From the NCBI GenBank assembly GCA_947502495.1, contig CANNAC010000003.1:429248-493247 (forward strand): DNA of 64,000 nucleotides, read 5' to 3'. This stretch comes from an uncultured Flavobacteriaceae bacterium (GTDB taxonomy: Bacteria; Bacteroidota; Bacteroidia; Flavobacteriales; Flavobacteriaceae). The notes beneath the pieces are model-generated. The model worked only from the letters and a program-made list of their open reading frames with translations. It ran no database searches and had not been told where the DNA came from. A program made the position numbers and the translations under genes. Shown here piece by piece: positions 17,454 through 27,246 of this stretch (position 1 is its first letter; each line of letters opens with the position of its first letter).

Positions 17454-18596
17454 TTATTTAGAGGTGTTAAATGCTAGTTTATATATGAGCAATACTAACC
17501 ATTGCGTAATACAAACACTTAAAAGAACGCCGTAAATATCTTGATCTTTAATAAGTATTAGAATTAAGATAAGATTAATTGCAGTACCAATGCAGTTAAT
17601 ATAAATCACTTTGTGCTCTTGATGTTTTTTTAGTAACTGCATTACATTTATGGTATAAAAAAAGGCAGGTAAAGCAATAAAGACACCTAAGATGTAATAC
17701 TTGGAATCTAGGTTTAAGACTACAAATTTCTCCATAACGAACCAGATAGCAAGACAGCCAATAGTAACTACTGGAACTGCAATACTATATAGTTTGATTT
17801 TTAGTTTTTTAATTACCGAATCGTTCAATCTATATACGTGTTTTGTAAAAGGAATCATTAAAAAACCAGCTAATGCTTGTAACATTAAAAAGGAAGTAAT
17901 TAGTAATTGGTATTCGGAAAGCTTTGCTTTTGGCAGAAAGAAATCCACCACATAAATATCTATTTTAGACATTAACCAACCGCTAAATCCTAGTAAAAAG
18001 AAGGAGAAACCTCCTTTGAATTCTTTAAGCGATATTTGAAAAGTACATTCCTCTTTCCAGAGTTGCATGGCCATAAAAAGGAAAATAAGTTTGCATAAAT
18101 AAGCAAAGGCGTAAATACTTAAAAATGTTACCAGATTAAAGGTGTTGCTGTAAAAAACACTAGCAATTATAATGCTAAAAGCAATGCATTCGGCAATTAA
18201 CTGTGCGCCGAATTTTTGATGGTAAACCACCAAACTATCTAGTGCATTGTAAACGTGCATTAATACTACCAAAGCAATGCACCAAATAGCTATTGGAAAA
18301 GGGAAAAACAGAAGGAGTAATAAGGCTAATGGCAGTAAAATACTTCGGCTAAAAAAATTGGAATAAAAGGAATGATAAATAGTTCTGGGTTGCTTACTGT
18401 ATTTTCTAATCAGGTATTCTCTATTTCCCCAACCAAAGCTAAAGACCATAAAAAAGGTCCATAATAAGGCGTTAATTAAGGTTCCCCAATCTTCTTTTCC
18501 AAAGAATTTTATTCCGAAAATAGTAATTAGAAAATTAAACGCTGGAGTAGCAAAACTTCGGACTGTATTTACCGCTATTAAAATATATCTATTCAT
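17454..18596 (-). CDS. Polysaccharide flippase (Wzx/MATE-like)
   Basis: A 380-residue membrane protein with about eleven or twelve hydrophobic segments. The N terminus VRSFATPAFNFLITIFGIKFFGKEDWGTLINALLW fits the oligosaccharide flippase family (PF01943/PF13440), in which helix 1 is followed by a G.E.WG(T) loop. These proteins move undecaprenyl-linked oligosaccharides across the cytoplasmic membrane. It is somewhat shorter than typical Wzx (about 400-480). It overlaps the upstream glycosyltransferase by 8 bp and is the last gene of a six-gene minus-strand operon (23832 to 17454). Confidence 0.8.
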   Translation of the reverse strand: MNRYILIAVNTVRSFATPAFNFLITIFGIKFFGKEDWGTLINALLWTFFMVFSFGWGNREYLIRKYSKQPRTIYHSFYSNFFSRSILLPLALLLLLFFPFPIAIWCIALVVLMHVYNALDSLVVYHQKFGAQLIAECIAFSIIIASVFYSNTFNLVTFLSIYAFAYLCKLIFLFMAMQLWKEECTFQISLKEFKGGFSFFLLGFSGWLMSKIDIYVVDFFLPKAKLSEYQLLITSFLMLQALAGFLMIPFTKHVYRLNDSVIKKLKIKLYSIAVPVVTIGCLAIWFVMEKFVVLNLDSKYYILGVFIALPAFFYTINVMQLLKKHQEHKVIYINCIGTAINLILILILIKDQDIYGVLLSVCITQWLVLLIYKLAFNTSK

Positions 18597-19638
18597 TATA
18601 GTATTTTAAATAGGAGGAAACAGACTCCGTTTTACACGGAGAAGCAATACGTTCTTTATTTTCTTTTGTAGTACTTAATCCTTTTTCACATGCTTGAACC
18701 ATTTCAGATTCGGAGTTACAGACTTGCCAATAATCACTGTTTTCTGCAATTCCGACAGGAAACGATACTATCTGCATTCCTGAATATAAAGCTTCTAAAA
18801 ACACAAACCCAAAAGATTCATAAGTACTAGTGTGCAATAAAACCGATGCTTGTGCCATTTTAGCGAGTACTTCTTTTCTGGAAAGCTTACCCAACAATTT
18901 TATATGGTTTTCTAAATGGAGTTCTTGAATTTGTTTTTCTAGTAAACTCCTTTGATTTCCTTCACCAATAATGCCAACTTTAAGTGCTGGGTTTGTGCTA
19001 ACTAAAAGGGAAATAACGGCGATAAATGTGCTGTAATTTTTAACTTCATTTAACGAGCCAACGCCTAAAATATCGATGCTGGAAGCTTGTAATTCTGGAA
19101 ACGAATTTGTGTCTAATTGCCACGGAATAATAGTGCTATTTATGTGATGCTTTTCAAGTAATAAAGCGTGTTGGTTTTTAGAAAGAGTACAGATTTTTGT
19201 TTCCGAATTCTTTAAAGATTCCACATACGTATTGGTGACATGAGCTTCTTGACCCATTACCGTTGTAATGTGATTTAGAGCATGTTTTTTTGCGAAACGT
19301 GTCCCAATCATAGAACATTCTCCAATCCAAAAGCTATGAATCGCAGTGATAGGTTGTTTTCTGTGGTGTTTTTTTAGAATGCGTAAGGCTTTGTTCCAAG
19401 TCCAAAGTTTTTTTAGATGTTTGTTTCTTCCGTTTAGCGGAATCACTTTCATTCCATTCCAGGAATATGTTTTTTTAGAAAAAGGAAATTGAAAAGCGAT
19501 TAAGGTAAACTTGGCATCGGGCAATGCCGTTTGCAAATTTTTTAAATACACTTGTAAGGCAGGAATTGTTGTAGAATCTTTTTCAGATGCTGCAAATCCC
19601 GGTGTTAAAAAAACGATATGTGGCTTTTTGTTTTTCAA
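18589..19638 (-). CDS. Glycosyltransferase family 4
   Basis: A 349-residue soluble or membrane-associated GT-B enzyme. The C-terminal domain has IDILGVGSLNEVKNYSTFIAVI, GIIGEGNQRSLLEKQIQ, and the donor-binding motif VLLHTSTYESFGFVFLEALYSG, whose E-x(7)-E spacing is typical of GT4 (PF00534). The N-terminal half contains HIVFLTPGFAASEKDS, a usual acceptor-domain start. The start is a TTG at 19636-19638 with no ATG close by. It sits in the operon with FkbM, GNAT, deacetylase, GT-C and flippase genes, so it probably adds one sugar of the repeat unit. Confidence 0.88.
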   Translation of the reverse strand: MKNKKPHIVFLTPGFAASEKDSTTIPALQVYLKNLQTALPDAKFTLIAFQFPFSKKTYSWNGMKVIPLNGRNKHLKKLWTWNKALRILKKHHRKQPITAIHSFWIGECSMIGTRFAKKHALNHITTVMGQEAHVTNTYVESLKNSETKICTLSKNQHALLLEKHHINSTIIPWQLDTNSFPELQASSIDILGVGSLNEVKNYSTFIAVISLLVSTNPALKVGIIGEGNQRSLLEKQIQELHLENHIKLLGKLSRKEVLAKMAQASVLLHTSTYESFGFVFLEALYSGMQIVSFPVGIAENSDYWQVCNSESEMVQACEKGLSTTKENKERIASPCKTESVSSYLKYYNE

Positions 19639-19643
19639 GTGTT

Positions 19644-20480
19644 TTAGCTAATCCATTTTGTGTTTGTAAACACCAAATCTTGATTTTTAATACAGTCTGG
19701 ATGTTGTTTTAAAAAGGCTTTCGTTATTAATTTTCCGCTCGTGGTATATATGTATTGATAATCCATCACAGCATCGAATAGCGTTGCCATTTCCTTTTTC
19801 ATTTTTTTCTTAAACAAAGATAAACCAGTTATGCTTTCTAATTTTAAAAATACTTTGTTTAAAAACTTAGAAGGTATGGCATTATAATAGAAATGTTCCA
19901 TTAAAAAACTATAATGAAAAGACACATATAACGTAGGGTATTTCATTCTTTTTAATACAGCTTCCATCGTTGGCAAAATTTTAAATTCGGCACCTTCCAC
20001 ATCCATTTTAATAAAATCGACTTGCTTTATTTGTTCTTGTTCTAAGAAATCTAATAAGGAAATGGTTGTAATTTGTGTCGCGTGCTCTGTATCTCTTTTC
20101 CGATTTAATATACTGCTGGAAGAGCTTCCGTATTCGGTTCTAGCCGATAAGTTTAGCGTTTCTTTTTTGTTGGAAATAGCAGTAGGAAAAGCGGTGATTT
20201 TTTTTGCTAAGTTCGGATTCAAAAGGATGTTCCTTTGTAATTCCTTAAAACAAACAGGATCGGGATCTAATGCGTAAACTGCACTTGCTTTATTTGCGAT
20301 ATACAGGCTTAAAACACCACTCCAAGCACCAATATCCATAACCACTGCGTCTTGTTTTACAAAGGTATCCAAGATATTGAAAGAATGCGGTTCCCAATTT
20401 CCGGTATTAATATATTCCCAAGCATCTTTATTGTTTCCAGGGTGGATATTGAAATTGTAATTTCTGAGTTTAATATTCAT
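19644..20480 (-). CDS. FkbM family SAM methyltransferase
   Basis: A 278-residue protein with motif I VVMDIGAWSGVLSLYIANKA and the acidic residue in VYALDPDPVCFKEL. The FkbM hallmark VDFIKMDVEGAEFKILPTM follows after LLDFLEQEQIKQ. FkbM enzymes O-methylate sugars or polyketides. Its ATG directly abuts the stop codon of the upstream GNAT gene (0 bp). In this operon it is likely to methylate a glycan hydroxyl. Confidence 0.88.
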   Translation of the reverse strand: MNIKLRNYNFNIHPGNNKDAWEYINTGNWEPHSFNILDTFVKQDAVVMDIGAWSGVLSLYIANKASAVYALDPDPVCFKELQRNILLNPNLAKKITAFPTAISNKKETLNLSARTEYGSSSSSILNRKRDTEHATQITTISLLDFLEQEQIKQVDFIKMDVEGAEFKILPTMEAVLKRMKYPTLYVSFHYSFLMEHFYYNAIPSKFLNKVFLKLESITGLSLFKKKMKKEMATLFDAVMDYQYIYTTSGKLITKAFLKQHPDCIKNQDLVFTNTKWIS

Positions 20481-21407
20481 TTAATAGGTGTCTAAATCGG
20501 AATAGGTAAAAATAAAATCTTCTAATGGTATCGTTGGATCAAAACTTAAATAGCCAACTAACCAAGATTCTTTAGGAGCAACAATACTTTTTAATTGTAA
20601 AGCCATTTCTGATTCTGGATGTACTTGAAAAAGTAATTCTGTAATGCCTAGAAAAAATGCTTTTGTCTTTAATTTATTTATGGCTTTTTGTAAAGCTATT
20701 GCAGATGGCGCATAAAACAAACCAACCAACATTATCGCTTCTACTTTTACCCAAAGAATACAGCCATGAGATTCTATAAAGTAATGCTCTTTTATGCTGT
20801 TTTTATAAGTAATGAAGTTTGCATCAAAACGTTGCCTAAACTTATCTTTATGTGCGGTGTGTATTTTTTCTACACTTTCCGTTTTGGCTGTTTTTCTGAA
20901 AAACGGCGCATATAAAGAATTTAAATGTAGCTTGTTGACCACTTTTGCTATAGGAAGCGTACGCACTTTTATGTGAAATCGTTGCATGTGCACATATTCT
21001 TTCCAATCTAATTTTTTGGTGCTATGATAGGTGTTTTCACTATGAAAAGCATAAACAAATTTAATGGCATTTTGCTTCATGATTTCATAGGCAAACTTCG
21101 CTAGTTGATAATGTAAACCTTGACCTTGATACGCTTGTAAGGTATACGAATCGCAGGCGTGAGCAACAAAAATATCCTTTTCATTATTAGAAAATTTCTG
21201 AGGAATTGCACCATAAAAAGCAATTGGTGTGGTATCGTGATAAGCAATACTGCAGATGAATTCTAGCCCTAAATAAGAAGTTCCGTATTTGTTCTTTAAA
21301 TAGGATAGACTTACTTTCTTATTAAAAACTTTTAGAAAAAGTTCTTTTACAGCAGGCAGATCTTTGGTCTCCAGTCTTTTTAATTGATATGTATCTTTAT
21401 ATAGCAT
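20481..21407 (-). CDS. GNAT family N-acetyltransferase
   Basis: A 308-residue protein. The N-terminal half has the acetyl-CoA fold: YQLKRLETKDLPAVKELF at the start, SCDSYT.. as 'HACDSYTLQAYQGQGLHYQL', where YQGQGLHYQL is the Q/R-x-x-G-x-G/A pyrophosphate loop, then FVYAFHSENTYHSTKKLDWKEY, typical of the last GNAT strands. The C-terminal half is of a second, degenerate GNAT-like or DUF type. Similar proteins occur in glycan loci and acylate amino sugars. It lies 3 bp from the deacetylase gene, an enzyme pair that could remove and replace an N-acyl group. Confidence 0.78.
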   Translation of the reverse strand: MLYKDTYQLKRLETKDLPAVKELFLKVFNKKVSLSYLKNKYGTSYLGLEFICSIAYHDTTPIAFYGAIPQKFSNNEKDIFVAHACDSYTLQAYQGQGLHYQLAKFAYEIMKQNAIKFVYAFHSENTYHSTKKLDWKEYVHMQRFHIKVRTLPIAKVVNKLHLNSLYAPFFRKTAKTESVEKIHTAHKDKFRQRFDANFITYKNSIKEHYFIESHGCILWVKVEAIMLVGLFYAPSAIALQKAINKLKTKAFFLGITELLFQVHPESEMALQLKSIVAPKESWLVGYLSFDPTIPLEDFIFTYSDLDTY

Positions 21408-21410
21408 ACT

Positions 21411-22412
21411 TTAATAATATTGCCCTTTTAATAAGTACGCAAGTTGCAGTTCCAATGTAATATAAGGATTCATTACAAAGCGGTTTTTAAGCGCTTCCTT
21501 TTTTGCATCTTCCTTTGTGTTGTAATCTACCAACAAAACTTTTTTGTATCCAATCTCTACCGAATAATCTGCCAGTTCTTTTGTGTAGGTTCCAAAAGGA
21601 AAAGCAAATTCTTCAATAGGTTGATCGCAAATTACCGATAATGTTTCTTTGCTTTTTAATATTTCATTTTTAGCATCCTCCACAGGAATACGAATCAAAT
21701 TCGCGTGTGTCTCTGCATGTGCGCCAATAGTAAATAATGGATGATTAGCAATTTCTTGAATTTGGGAAATAGTCATTAGCTTCCAATAATCATCCAGTTT
21801 TTGGTCTAACAGATTTTTCCAGTCGTCTTCAAACAGTTCGTATAATAATTTTATTTTTGGATAAGGTATTGTTTTTGCCAGACTTTTTAAAGAAACACCA
21901 TTGTATATAAACTCGTTTTTATGATTTTTTTGGTAGCTATTGCCATCAAAAGTAACGGATGTTTTTTTAGTGTGAAAAGAAACTAAGTCTATAAAGTCTG
22001 CCCATAAATAAGGCGCTTTTTCATGTATCGTTGTAATATAGAAGCTTGCAGGAATCTTATGTTTTTTTAGAATAGGAACCGCATACTTGTAATTGTTTTC
22101 ATAACCATCATCAAAAGTAAGCGCGATGTTCAAAGTGTTTTTTTTGAACTTCTTAGCATAAAAATCATCCAATGAAATCACATTATAATGTGTAGAAATA
22201 TATACTATAAAAGCTTCAAAAAATGCTTCCGAAATAAATCGACTATTAAAACGTGTTTCGCCAATTTTATCTATTCCGTGAAAAACGAGTATACGTTCTC
22301 CATATCTATTTTTAAGCAATAATTTACTTAGACCAAGCTCAAAAAGTAAGGTCTTGAAAATTAATTGTAGTTTATATTTTATTCGTATCCAGAGCATTAT
22401 TCTTTTATTCAA
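21411..22412 (-). CDS. Polysaccharide deacetylase (NodB homology domain, CE4)
   Basis: A 333-residue protein. The NodB domain shows motif 1 NIALTFDDGYENN (catalytic and metal-binding Asp pair) and a motif 2-like metal site FTIGAHAETHANL, with the later FAFPFGTYT as motif 3. These enzymes remove N-acetyl groups from amino sugars using a divalent metal. No signal peptide is clear, although the N-terminal stretch LQLIFKTLLFELGLSKLLL is hydrophobic. It overlaps the upstream GT-C gene by 8 bp. Confidence 0.87.
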   Translation of the reverse strand: MNKRIMLWIRIKYKLQLIFKTLLFELGLSKLLLKNRYGERILVFHGIDKIGETRFNSRFISEAFFEAFIVYISTHYNVISLDDFYAKKFKKNTLNIALTFDDGYENNYKYAVPILKKHKIPASFYITTIHEKAPYLWADFIDLVSFHTKKTSVTFDGNSYQKNHKNEFIYNGVSLKSLAKTIPYPKIKLLYELFEDDWKNLLDQKLDDYWKLMTISQIQEIANHPLFTIGAHAETHANLIRIPVEDAKNEILKSKETLSVICDQPIEEFAFPFGTYTKELADYSVEIGYKKVLLVDYNTKEDAKKEALKNRFVMNPYITLELQLAYLLKGQYY

Positions 22413-23832
22413 TTTTATAGAGTTTCCAGCCTTTTGTGCTTTCGGTAACCAGTTTTAGATTGTAGTTATCCTTCAAGTTATTCCAGTTTATCATTGGGTT
22501 TTTATCTTTCCATTGTACACTATATTGTGTTGGATTAAACAAAACGAATTCCCCTTTTTTAAATTCAGAATAACGTTCTAAAAACATATTCTTGTAGTTG
22601 AAATCCATTCCTCGACCTTGCAAAGCCAAATCGACATCAAAACTATACAAGGTTTCCCCTTGATAAGGAGCAACTAAGCTTACTATTTCTTTTTCTAATA
22701 ATACGCGGTAATATATAGATTTAAAGGTGAAACTCCACAAAACGACTTGTACGCTTAGCACTAAAATACCAACGATAAAAAGATGTTTTTTTATAAAAGA
22801 AAAGGAAACACATTTTAGGAATGCAGGAAATAAAAACAATACAACTAATGGGAATACTAAACCTAATATTCTTGGGTTCTGGAAAGGTATACCAGCTAGA
22901 AATAGGATGTATAATAAGATACAGGTAAAAAGTGTTTTTTGAGGAAACGCAAAATAGTGTTTATAATTTTTTACTGCTATTGCGCTTAATATAAAACCTA
23001 TAAAAATAAATCCTGGATGTAAAAATACATATAAGGTATAAATTAGGTTAGGGAATCGATATGCTTGTGTTCCGTCTGTAGTGGAGTAATTTGATTTAAA
23101 GAAATAACTTGGCGACCAAGCATGTAAAAAATAATTATTAGAGACTTCAAAAAGGGCGTTCCATTGAAATAAAATAAAAGGAACACATACCACAAGACTT
23201 AGCACTGTTGCAAGGACTAAATGAGATATTGCTTTTCGTTGGATTACTAAATATAAAGCATATAAAATGATAGGGAATGTTATAAATAAGGAAGCATAAC
23301 GCGTCATAAAAGCACAAGTAGCAAAAACAAAAATGGGTGCTAGACTTGTTTTTTTATAATAGGTTTTAAAAAAGAAATAGACAGACAATACGACAAACAT
23401 CCCCGATGTAGCATCCGACATTATAATAAGTCCCATTTTTAAAAAGTACGGACAAAAAAGCCCAAAAAGAAATACGTATAAAAAGCGATAGGCATTTTTA
23501 GGATATAATAGTTTCAGGGTTTTTAATAAATAGATACAAGAAACAGAAAGGCTTAAGCAACTTAAAAGTTGTAATCCGAAAGCGCTATCGTTACATAGGA
23601 AAGCTAAAATACTTCCTAAAAAAGGATATAAAACGGGCCAATAATAGCTTCCTGGTAATATGCCGTTTTTAAAGAAATCTTGAATGGCTTCTGTATATCG
23701 CAGGTATTCGTAAGAATCTTGTCCGTATAAACCATCAAAACCTACTATTCGCAAACCTATTATAAATAGTAATGGAATTATAATAAAGATACAATTGGCG
23801 TAAAGTGGCGTAGTAAGTTTTTGAAATTTCAA
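22405..23832 (-). CDS. GT-C type membrane glycosyltransferase (GT39-like)
   Basis: A 475-residue membrane protein with about ten spans. After the first helix (ANCIFIIIPLLFIIGLRI) the first outer loop reads FDGLYGQDSYEYLRYTEAI, whose acidic residues are in the place of the GT-C active-site Asp. SYYWPVLYPFLGSILAFL then follows, as in the DolP-mannose mannosyltransferase-like group. The C-terminal 80 residues are soluble and outside. The start is TTG at 23830-23832; no earlier or nearby ATG exists in frame. It is the first gene of a six-gene minus-strand operon and is divergent from the GT2 gene at 23936. Confidence 0.8.
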   Translation of the reverse strand: MKFQKLTTPLYANCIFIIIPLLFIIGLRIVGFDGLYGQDSYEYLRYTEAIQDFFKNGILPGSYYWPVLYPFLGSILAFLCNDSAFGLQLLSCLSLSVSCIYLLKTLKLLYPKNAYRFLYVFLFGLFCPYFLKMGLIIMSDATSGMFVVLSVYFFFKTYYKKTSLAPIFVFATCAFMTRYASLFITFPIILYALYLVIQRKAISHLVLATVLSLVVCVPFILFQWNALFEVSNNYFLHAWSPSYFFKSNYSTTDGTQAYRFPNLIYTLYVFLHPGFIFIGFILSAIAVKNYKHYFAFPQKTLFTCILLYILFLAGIPFQNPRILGLVFPLVVLFLFPAFLKCVSFSFIKKHLFIVGILVLSVQVVLWSFTFKSIYYRVLLEKEIVSLVAPYQGETLYSFDVDLALQGRGMDFNYKNMFLERYSEFKKGEFVLFNPTQYSVQWKDKNPMINWNNLKDNYNLKLVTESTKGWKLYKIE

Positions 23833-23935
23833 TGCTGATTTTGTTTTGCGTATATAAATATAGTTGTTAAATTGACGAGGATAAAAAAAATGAAGTTGTT
23901 TTTACTATTTCATAAAAACTTTACGATAAAAGTGC

Positions 23936-24676
23936 ATGATTGCTAATCAAAAAATTATTGTTATTCTGCCTGCTTATAACGCGTCTGGAACTCTTGAGAA
24001 AACCTATCAAGAAATTCCGTTTGATATTGTTGATGAGGTTGTTTTGGTAGATGATAATAGCACAGATGAAACACTTCTTGTTGCTAAAAAAATTGGAATT
24101 ACCCACATCATAAAACATGACGATAATAAGGGATATGGTGCCAATCAAAAAAGTTGTTACAAAAAAGCATTATCTTTGGGTGCAGATATAGTGGTTATGC
24201 TGCATCCTGATTATCAGTACACACCCAAGTTAATTCATTCTATGTCTTATTTAATTGCGAATAATGTATATCCTGTAGTTTTGGGATCTAGAATTTTGGG
24301 TAAAGGTGCTTTATATGGAGGCATGCCAATGTATAAATATATTTCGAATCGCTTTTTGACCTTATTTCAGAATATTGTTATCGGACAAAAATTATCGGAA
24401 TACCATACTGGATATCGGGCTTTTTCTAAAGAAGTGTTAAATGCAATCGCCTTAGAACAGAACTCGGATGACTTTATTTTTGACAACCAAATGCTATGTC
24501 AGATTTTTAATAAAGGCTATGAAATTGCTGAAATTACTTGTCCGACAAAGTATGAAATCGGAAGTTCTTCCATAAACTTCAAACGTAGTGTTATTTATGG
24601 GTTAGGAGTCGTTAAAGTGTCCTTGCAATATTTTTTACATAAAAAGAAAATAAAGACATTTTTACTATTCAAATAG
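23936..24676 (+). CDS. Glycosyltransferase family 2 (DPM1/polyprenyl-phosphate type)
   Basis: A 246-residue GT-A enzyme with IIVILPAYNASGTLEKTYQE at the N terminus, VDEVVLVDDNSTDET for the nucleotide-binding Asp residues and ADIVVMLHPDYQYTP in the place of the DxD motif. The acceptor part has EYHTGYRAFSKEVL and EIGSSSINFKRSVIYG, typical of the dolichyl-phosphate mannose synthase-like group. It lacks C-terminal membrane spans. It probably makes the polyprenyl-phosphate sugar used by the two GT-C enzymes of the locus, or adds a sugar directly. It is 34 bp upstream of the radical SAM gene. Confidence 0.88.
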   Translation: MIANQKIIVILPAYNASGTLEKTYQEIPFDIVDEVVLVDDNSTDETLLVAKKIGITHIIKHDDNKGYGANQKSCYKKALSLGADIVVMLHPDYQYTPKLIHSMSYLIANNVYPVVLGSRILGKGALYGGMPMYKYISNRFLTLFQNIVIGQKLSEYHTGYRAFSKEVLNAIALEQNSDDFIFDNQMLCQIFNKGYEIAEITCPTKYEIGSSSINFKRSVIYGLGVVKVSLQYFLHKKKIKTFLLFK

Positions 24677-24710
24677 TAAGTATCTTTAAAACAAACTAAA
24701 CAATATTATT

Positions 24711-26129
24711 TTGAAGCGAAAAAAAATTCTTTTATACAATCCAATAGCAGTGTTTTTTGATATGCCATTGGCCTTAATTGCTGTGGGATCTGTATTAGAT
24801 CCAGAAAAGTATGAGGTGATAATAATTGATGGGAGAATTGATGAAAATCCGATGGAAACCATTAAAAGTCATTTGGATGATGCTATATGTTTTGGGTTGA
24901 CAGTACTTACAGGAAAGCCTATAAAAGATGCGGTAATGGTTACTCAAGCCGTAAAAAAGCTTAAAAATGATTTACCTATTGTTTGGGGTGGATGGCATAC
25001 TTCTTTGTTTCCAAAGCAAACCTTAATCGATGAGATAAGTATCGATGTAACTGTGCAAGGGCAAGGAGAAGATGCATTTAAAGAATTGGTGGAAGCTTTC
25101 GAGAATAAGACAGATTTAGCAACGGTAAAAGGGATATGCTATCGTAATTCTGAAGGGGAAATTATAAAGAATCCTCCAAGAACTATTGTGAAAATGGATG
25201 CTTTTGCAAATGTTAATTATGAATTGATTGATGTTGAAAAATATTTTGAAAAGAAAGGGAGAAGACAACTAGATTATATTTCTTCTACAGGATGCTTTTT
25301 TAGATGTTCTTTTTGTGCAGATCCATTTGTATATAATAGAAAATGGACCGCGGTTTCACCAGAAATCATGGTGAATAAGTTAGAAGAATTACACAATAAA
25401 TATAAATTTACCGACGTCAATTTACAAGATGAGACGTATTTTACGTATCGTGATCGCGTCATTGAAATATCAGAACGTATCATAGAAAAAGGATTGAATT
25501 TTACCTGGGCAGCAACTATGCGTGCAGATCAAGGTTCGAGAATGACAATTGAAGATTTTAAACTTTGCGCAAAATCTGGTTTACGAAGGTTGTTAATTGG
25601 CGTAGAATCTGGTTCACAAGTAATGATGGACTGGTTGAAAAAAGATATTAAATTAGAACAAGTGTATATGTGTGCCGAACGTTGTAAAGATATTGGTATT
25701 GCAGTACAGTTTCCTTTTATTGTTGGGTTTCCAGAAGAATCTGATGAGAGTATTACAGAGACTATAAAAGTGGCATTAGAGTTAAATAGCATGCATCCTA
25801 ATTTTAGAACGCCTATTTTTTATTTTAAACCTTATCCAGGAACAACTATTACAGATAATGTAGTGAAACAAGGTTATAAATTACCAGAAACGGTTCATGA
25901 ATGGTCCGATTTTGATTTTGTAGGTTCTACTGGTCCGTGGGTTAGCAAAGAAAAATACGAGTTTTTTGAGAAGTTTAAGTTCTACTTAAAGTTTGCATAT
26001 TCTAAACAGAAAACAGTTTATCTACCATTGCAGCTAATTGCTAAATTACGTTGTAAATACAAGTTTTTCAATTTACCAATTGAAAAGAAATTAGTAGATA
26101 CCTTTTTTAGAAAGCAAGAACTAGCATAG
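24711..26129 (+). CDS. B12-binding-domain radical SAM protein (pair A, member 2)
   Basis: A 472-residue protein with the same architecture as the gene at 10028. The N-terminal domain starts KKILLYNPIAVFFDMPLA and has EVIIIDGRIDENPMETI. The radical SAM core has SSTGCFFRCSFCADPFV with the three cluster cysteines, and TVQGQGEDAFKELVEAF is the conserved GE-type motif of this family. No DxHxxG motif is visible. The start is TTG at 24711; a near-match -7 box (TATCTTTA) lies at 24681-24688. The substrate is unknown; in glycan or lipid loci such enzymes are suspected to C-methylate or rearrange. It is convergent with the SGNH pair at 26140-28332. Confidence 0.87.
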   Translation: MKRKKILLYNPIAVFFDMPLALIAVGSVLDPEKYEVIIIDGRIDENPMETIKSHLDDAICFGLTVLTGKPIKDAVMVTQAVKKLKNDLPIVWGGWHTSLFPKQTLIDEISIDVTVQGQGEDAFKELVEAFENKTDLATVKGICYRNSEGEIIKNPPRTIVKMDAFANVNYELIDVEKYFEKKGRRQLDYISSTGCFFRCSFCADPFVYNRKWTAVSPEIMVNKLEELHNKYKFTDVNLQDETYFTYRDRVIEISERIIEKGLNFTWAATMRADQGSRMTIEDFKLCAKSGLRRLLIGVESGSQVMMDWLKKDIKLEQVYMCAERCKDIGIAVQFPFIVGFPEESDESITETIKVALELNSMHPNFRTPIFYFKPYPGTTITDNVVKQGYKLPETVHEWSDFDFVGSTGPWVSKEKYEFFEKFKFYLKFAYSKQKTVYLPLQLIAKLRCKYKFFNLPIEKKLVDTFFRKQELA

Positions 26130-26139
26130 ATTTTCTTAT

Positions 26140-27243
26140 TTATTTGGAAGACGATAAAAACTTATAAATCTGATTAGATACTAATCTTGCGCCAGATTCA
26201 TTAAAATGAAAATCATCATAAAAGGAATCCGTAGTTTTTGGTAAATCTAAATCTATAAAGGAGATATTATTTTGATTGCATATGTCTTTTAATTTTGCAT
26301 TGAAAACTTCCATGCCTTGATACAATGCTTCGGTGCTGTAAAAACCATCATTGTTTTCAAAACCGCTTGTTAATAATAGTTTTTCGTATTTTGCTTCTAA
26401 ATCTGGTTTCCACATGGTAGCTTGTTGGATGAAAATTAATTGTATTCCTTTCGCTTTCGCTAGTTTAATTAGCTCTAAAGTGTTTTTTTCATAATGATTT
26501 AGACTCTCTGTTAAATCGGGTAGTGTATTGGTTAACTCCGCATTATGCCTTAGGTTTGTGATAGTCGCAACGGCTTTGGTTAAATGTTCTTTATGTTTGA
26601 AATGAAATTTAATTTTATTCTTTGCGCTTACAGCTAATTTATATAGGGTGCGTCTTTTATAAAATGGAAGGTCAACTTCTGGTGTATGTTGAAAAGCAAA
26701 CTTCGCTAAGCTTTTAGTATCTGAGTTTATATACCTTTCTTTTGAAACTAGCGATCCTACAAAATCGTTTACTCCTTGCATGATTAAAACCGTTTTAACC
26801 TCTTTTAATTCTGGTTTTTCTAGTATGTGTTTAAATTGTAATACATGATGATTGCTACTGTTTCCAGGTCTACCAAAATTACCAACCCAATAGGTGTCTC
26901 CTAATTTTTTTTCCAGTAAAGCAGGCCATGTTAATTGTTGTGTTAAAGCAAAACATGCCGTGGTACTTCCTCCAAAAACAGCTATTTTATTTTCTTTTTC
27001 TTCTAGATTAGAGATCGATCGCGCTCCTATAGCATCGAAAGCAATTTCAGAATCTCCTTGAATACCAATAATCTCATTGGGCGTTATAGTCCAGGTAAAA
27101 CCAGAATTTGGAGTCATGGTGTAATAATCATCCGGAAATAATTTAAACCAAGAGAGTATTATTTCGGCTATGATTAATAAAATGATAAAAATAATTCCTA
27201 GAATAGTTAGTTTTTTTAGGGAAGATAGCGTGAAGTATTTCAT
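26140..27243 (-). CDS. SGNH hydrolase-like protein, GGS variant (tandem copy 1)
   Basis: A 367-residue protein with an N-terminal anchor (LTILGIIFIILLIIAEIILSWF). Block I is KIAVFGGSTTACFALTQQLT, a second block is VGNFGRPGNSSNHHVLQ, block III is IMQGVNDFVGS and block V is YDDFHFNESGARLV. It is clearly paralogous to the neighbouring gene at 27247 (same blocks, same spacing), so the pair arose by tandem duplication. GGS replaces GDS, but Ser, Gly, Asn and His of SGNH are all present. It is the last gene of the eight-gene operon and lies 3 bp from its paralogue. Confidence 0.82.
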   Translation of the reverse strand: MKYFTLSSLKKLTILGIIFIILLIIAEIILSWFKLFPDDYYTMTPNSGFTWTITPNEIIGIQGDSEIAFDAIGARSISNLEEKENKIAVFGGSTTACFALTQQLTWPALLEKKLGDTYWVGNFGRPGNSSNHHVLQFKHILEKPELKEVKTVLIMQGVNDFVGSLVSKERYINSDTKSLAKFAFQHTPEVDLPFYKRRTLYKLAVSAKNKIKFHFKHKEHLTKAVATITNLRHNAELTNTLPDLTESLNHYEKNTLELIKLAKAKGIQLIFIQQATMWKPDLEAKYEKLLLTSGFENNDGFYSTEALYQGMEVFNAKLKDICNQNNISFIDLDLPKTTDSFYDDFHFNESGARLVSNQIYKFLSSSK

Positions 27244-27246
27244 GAG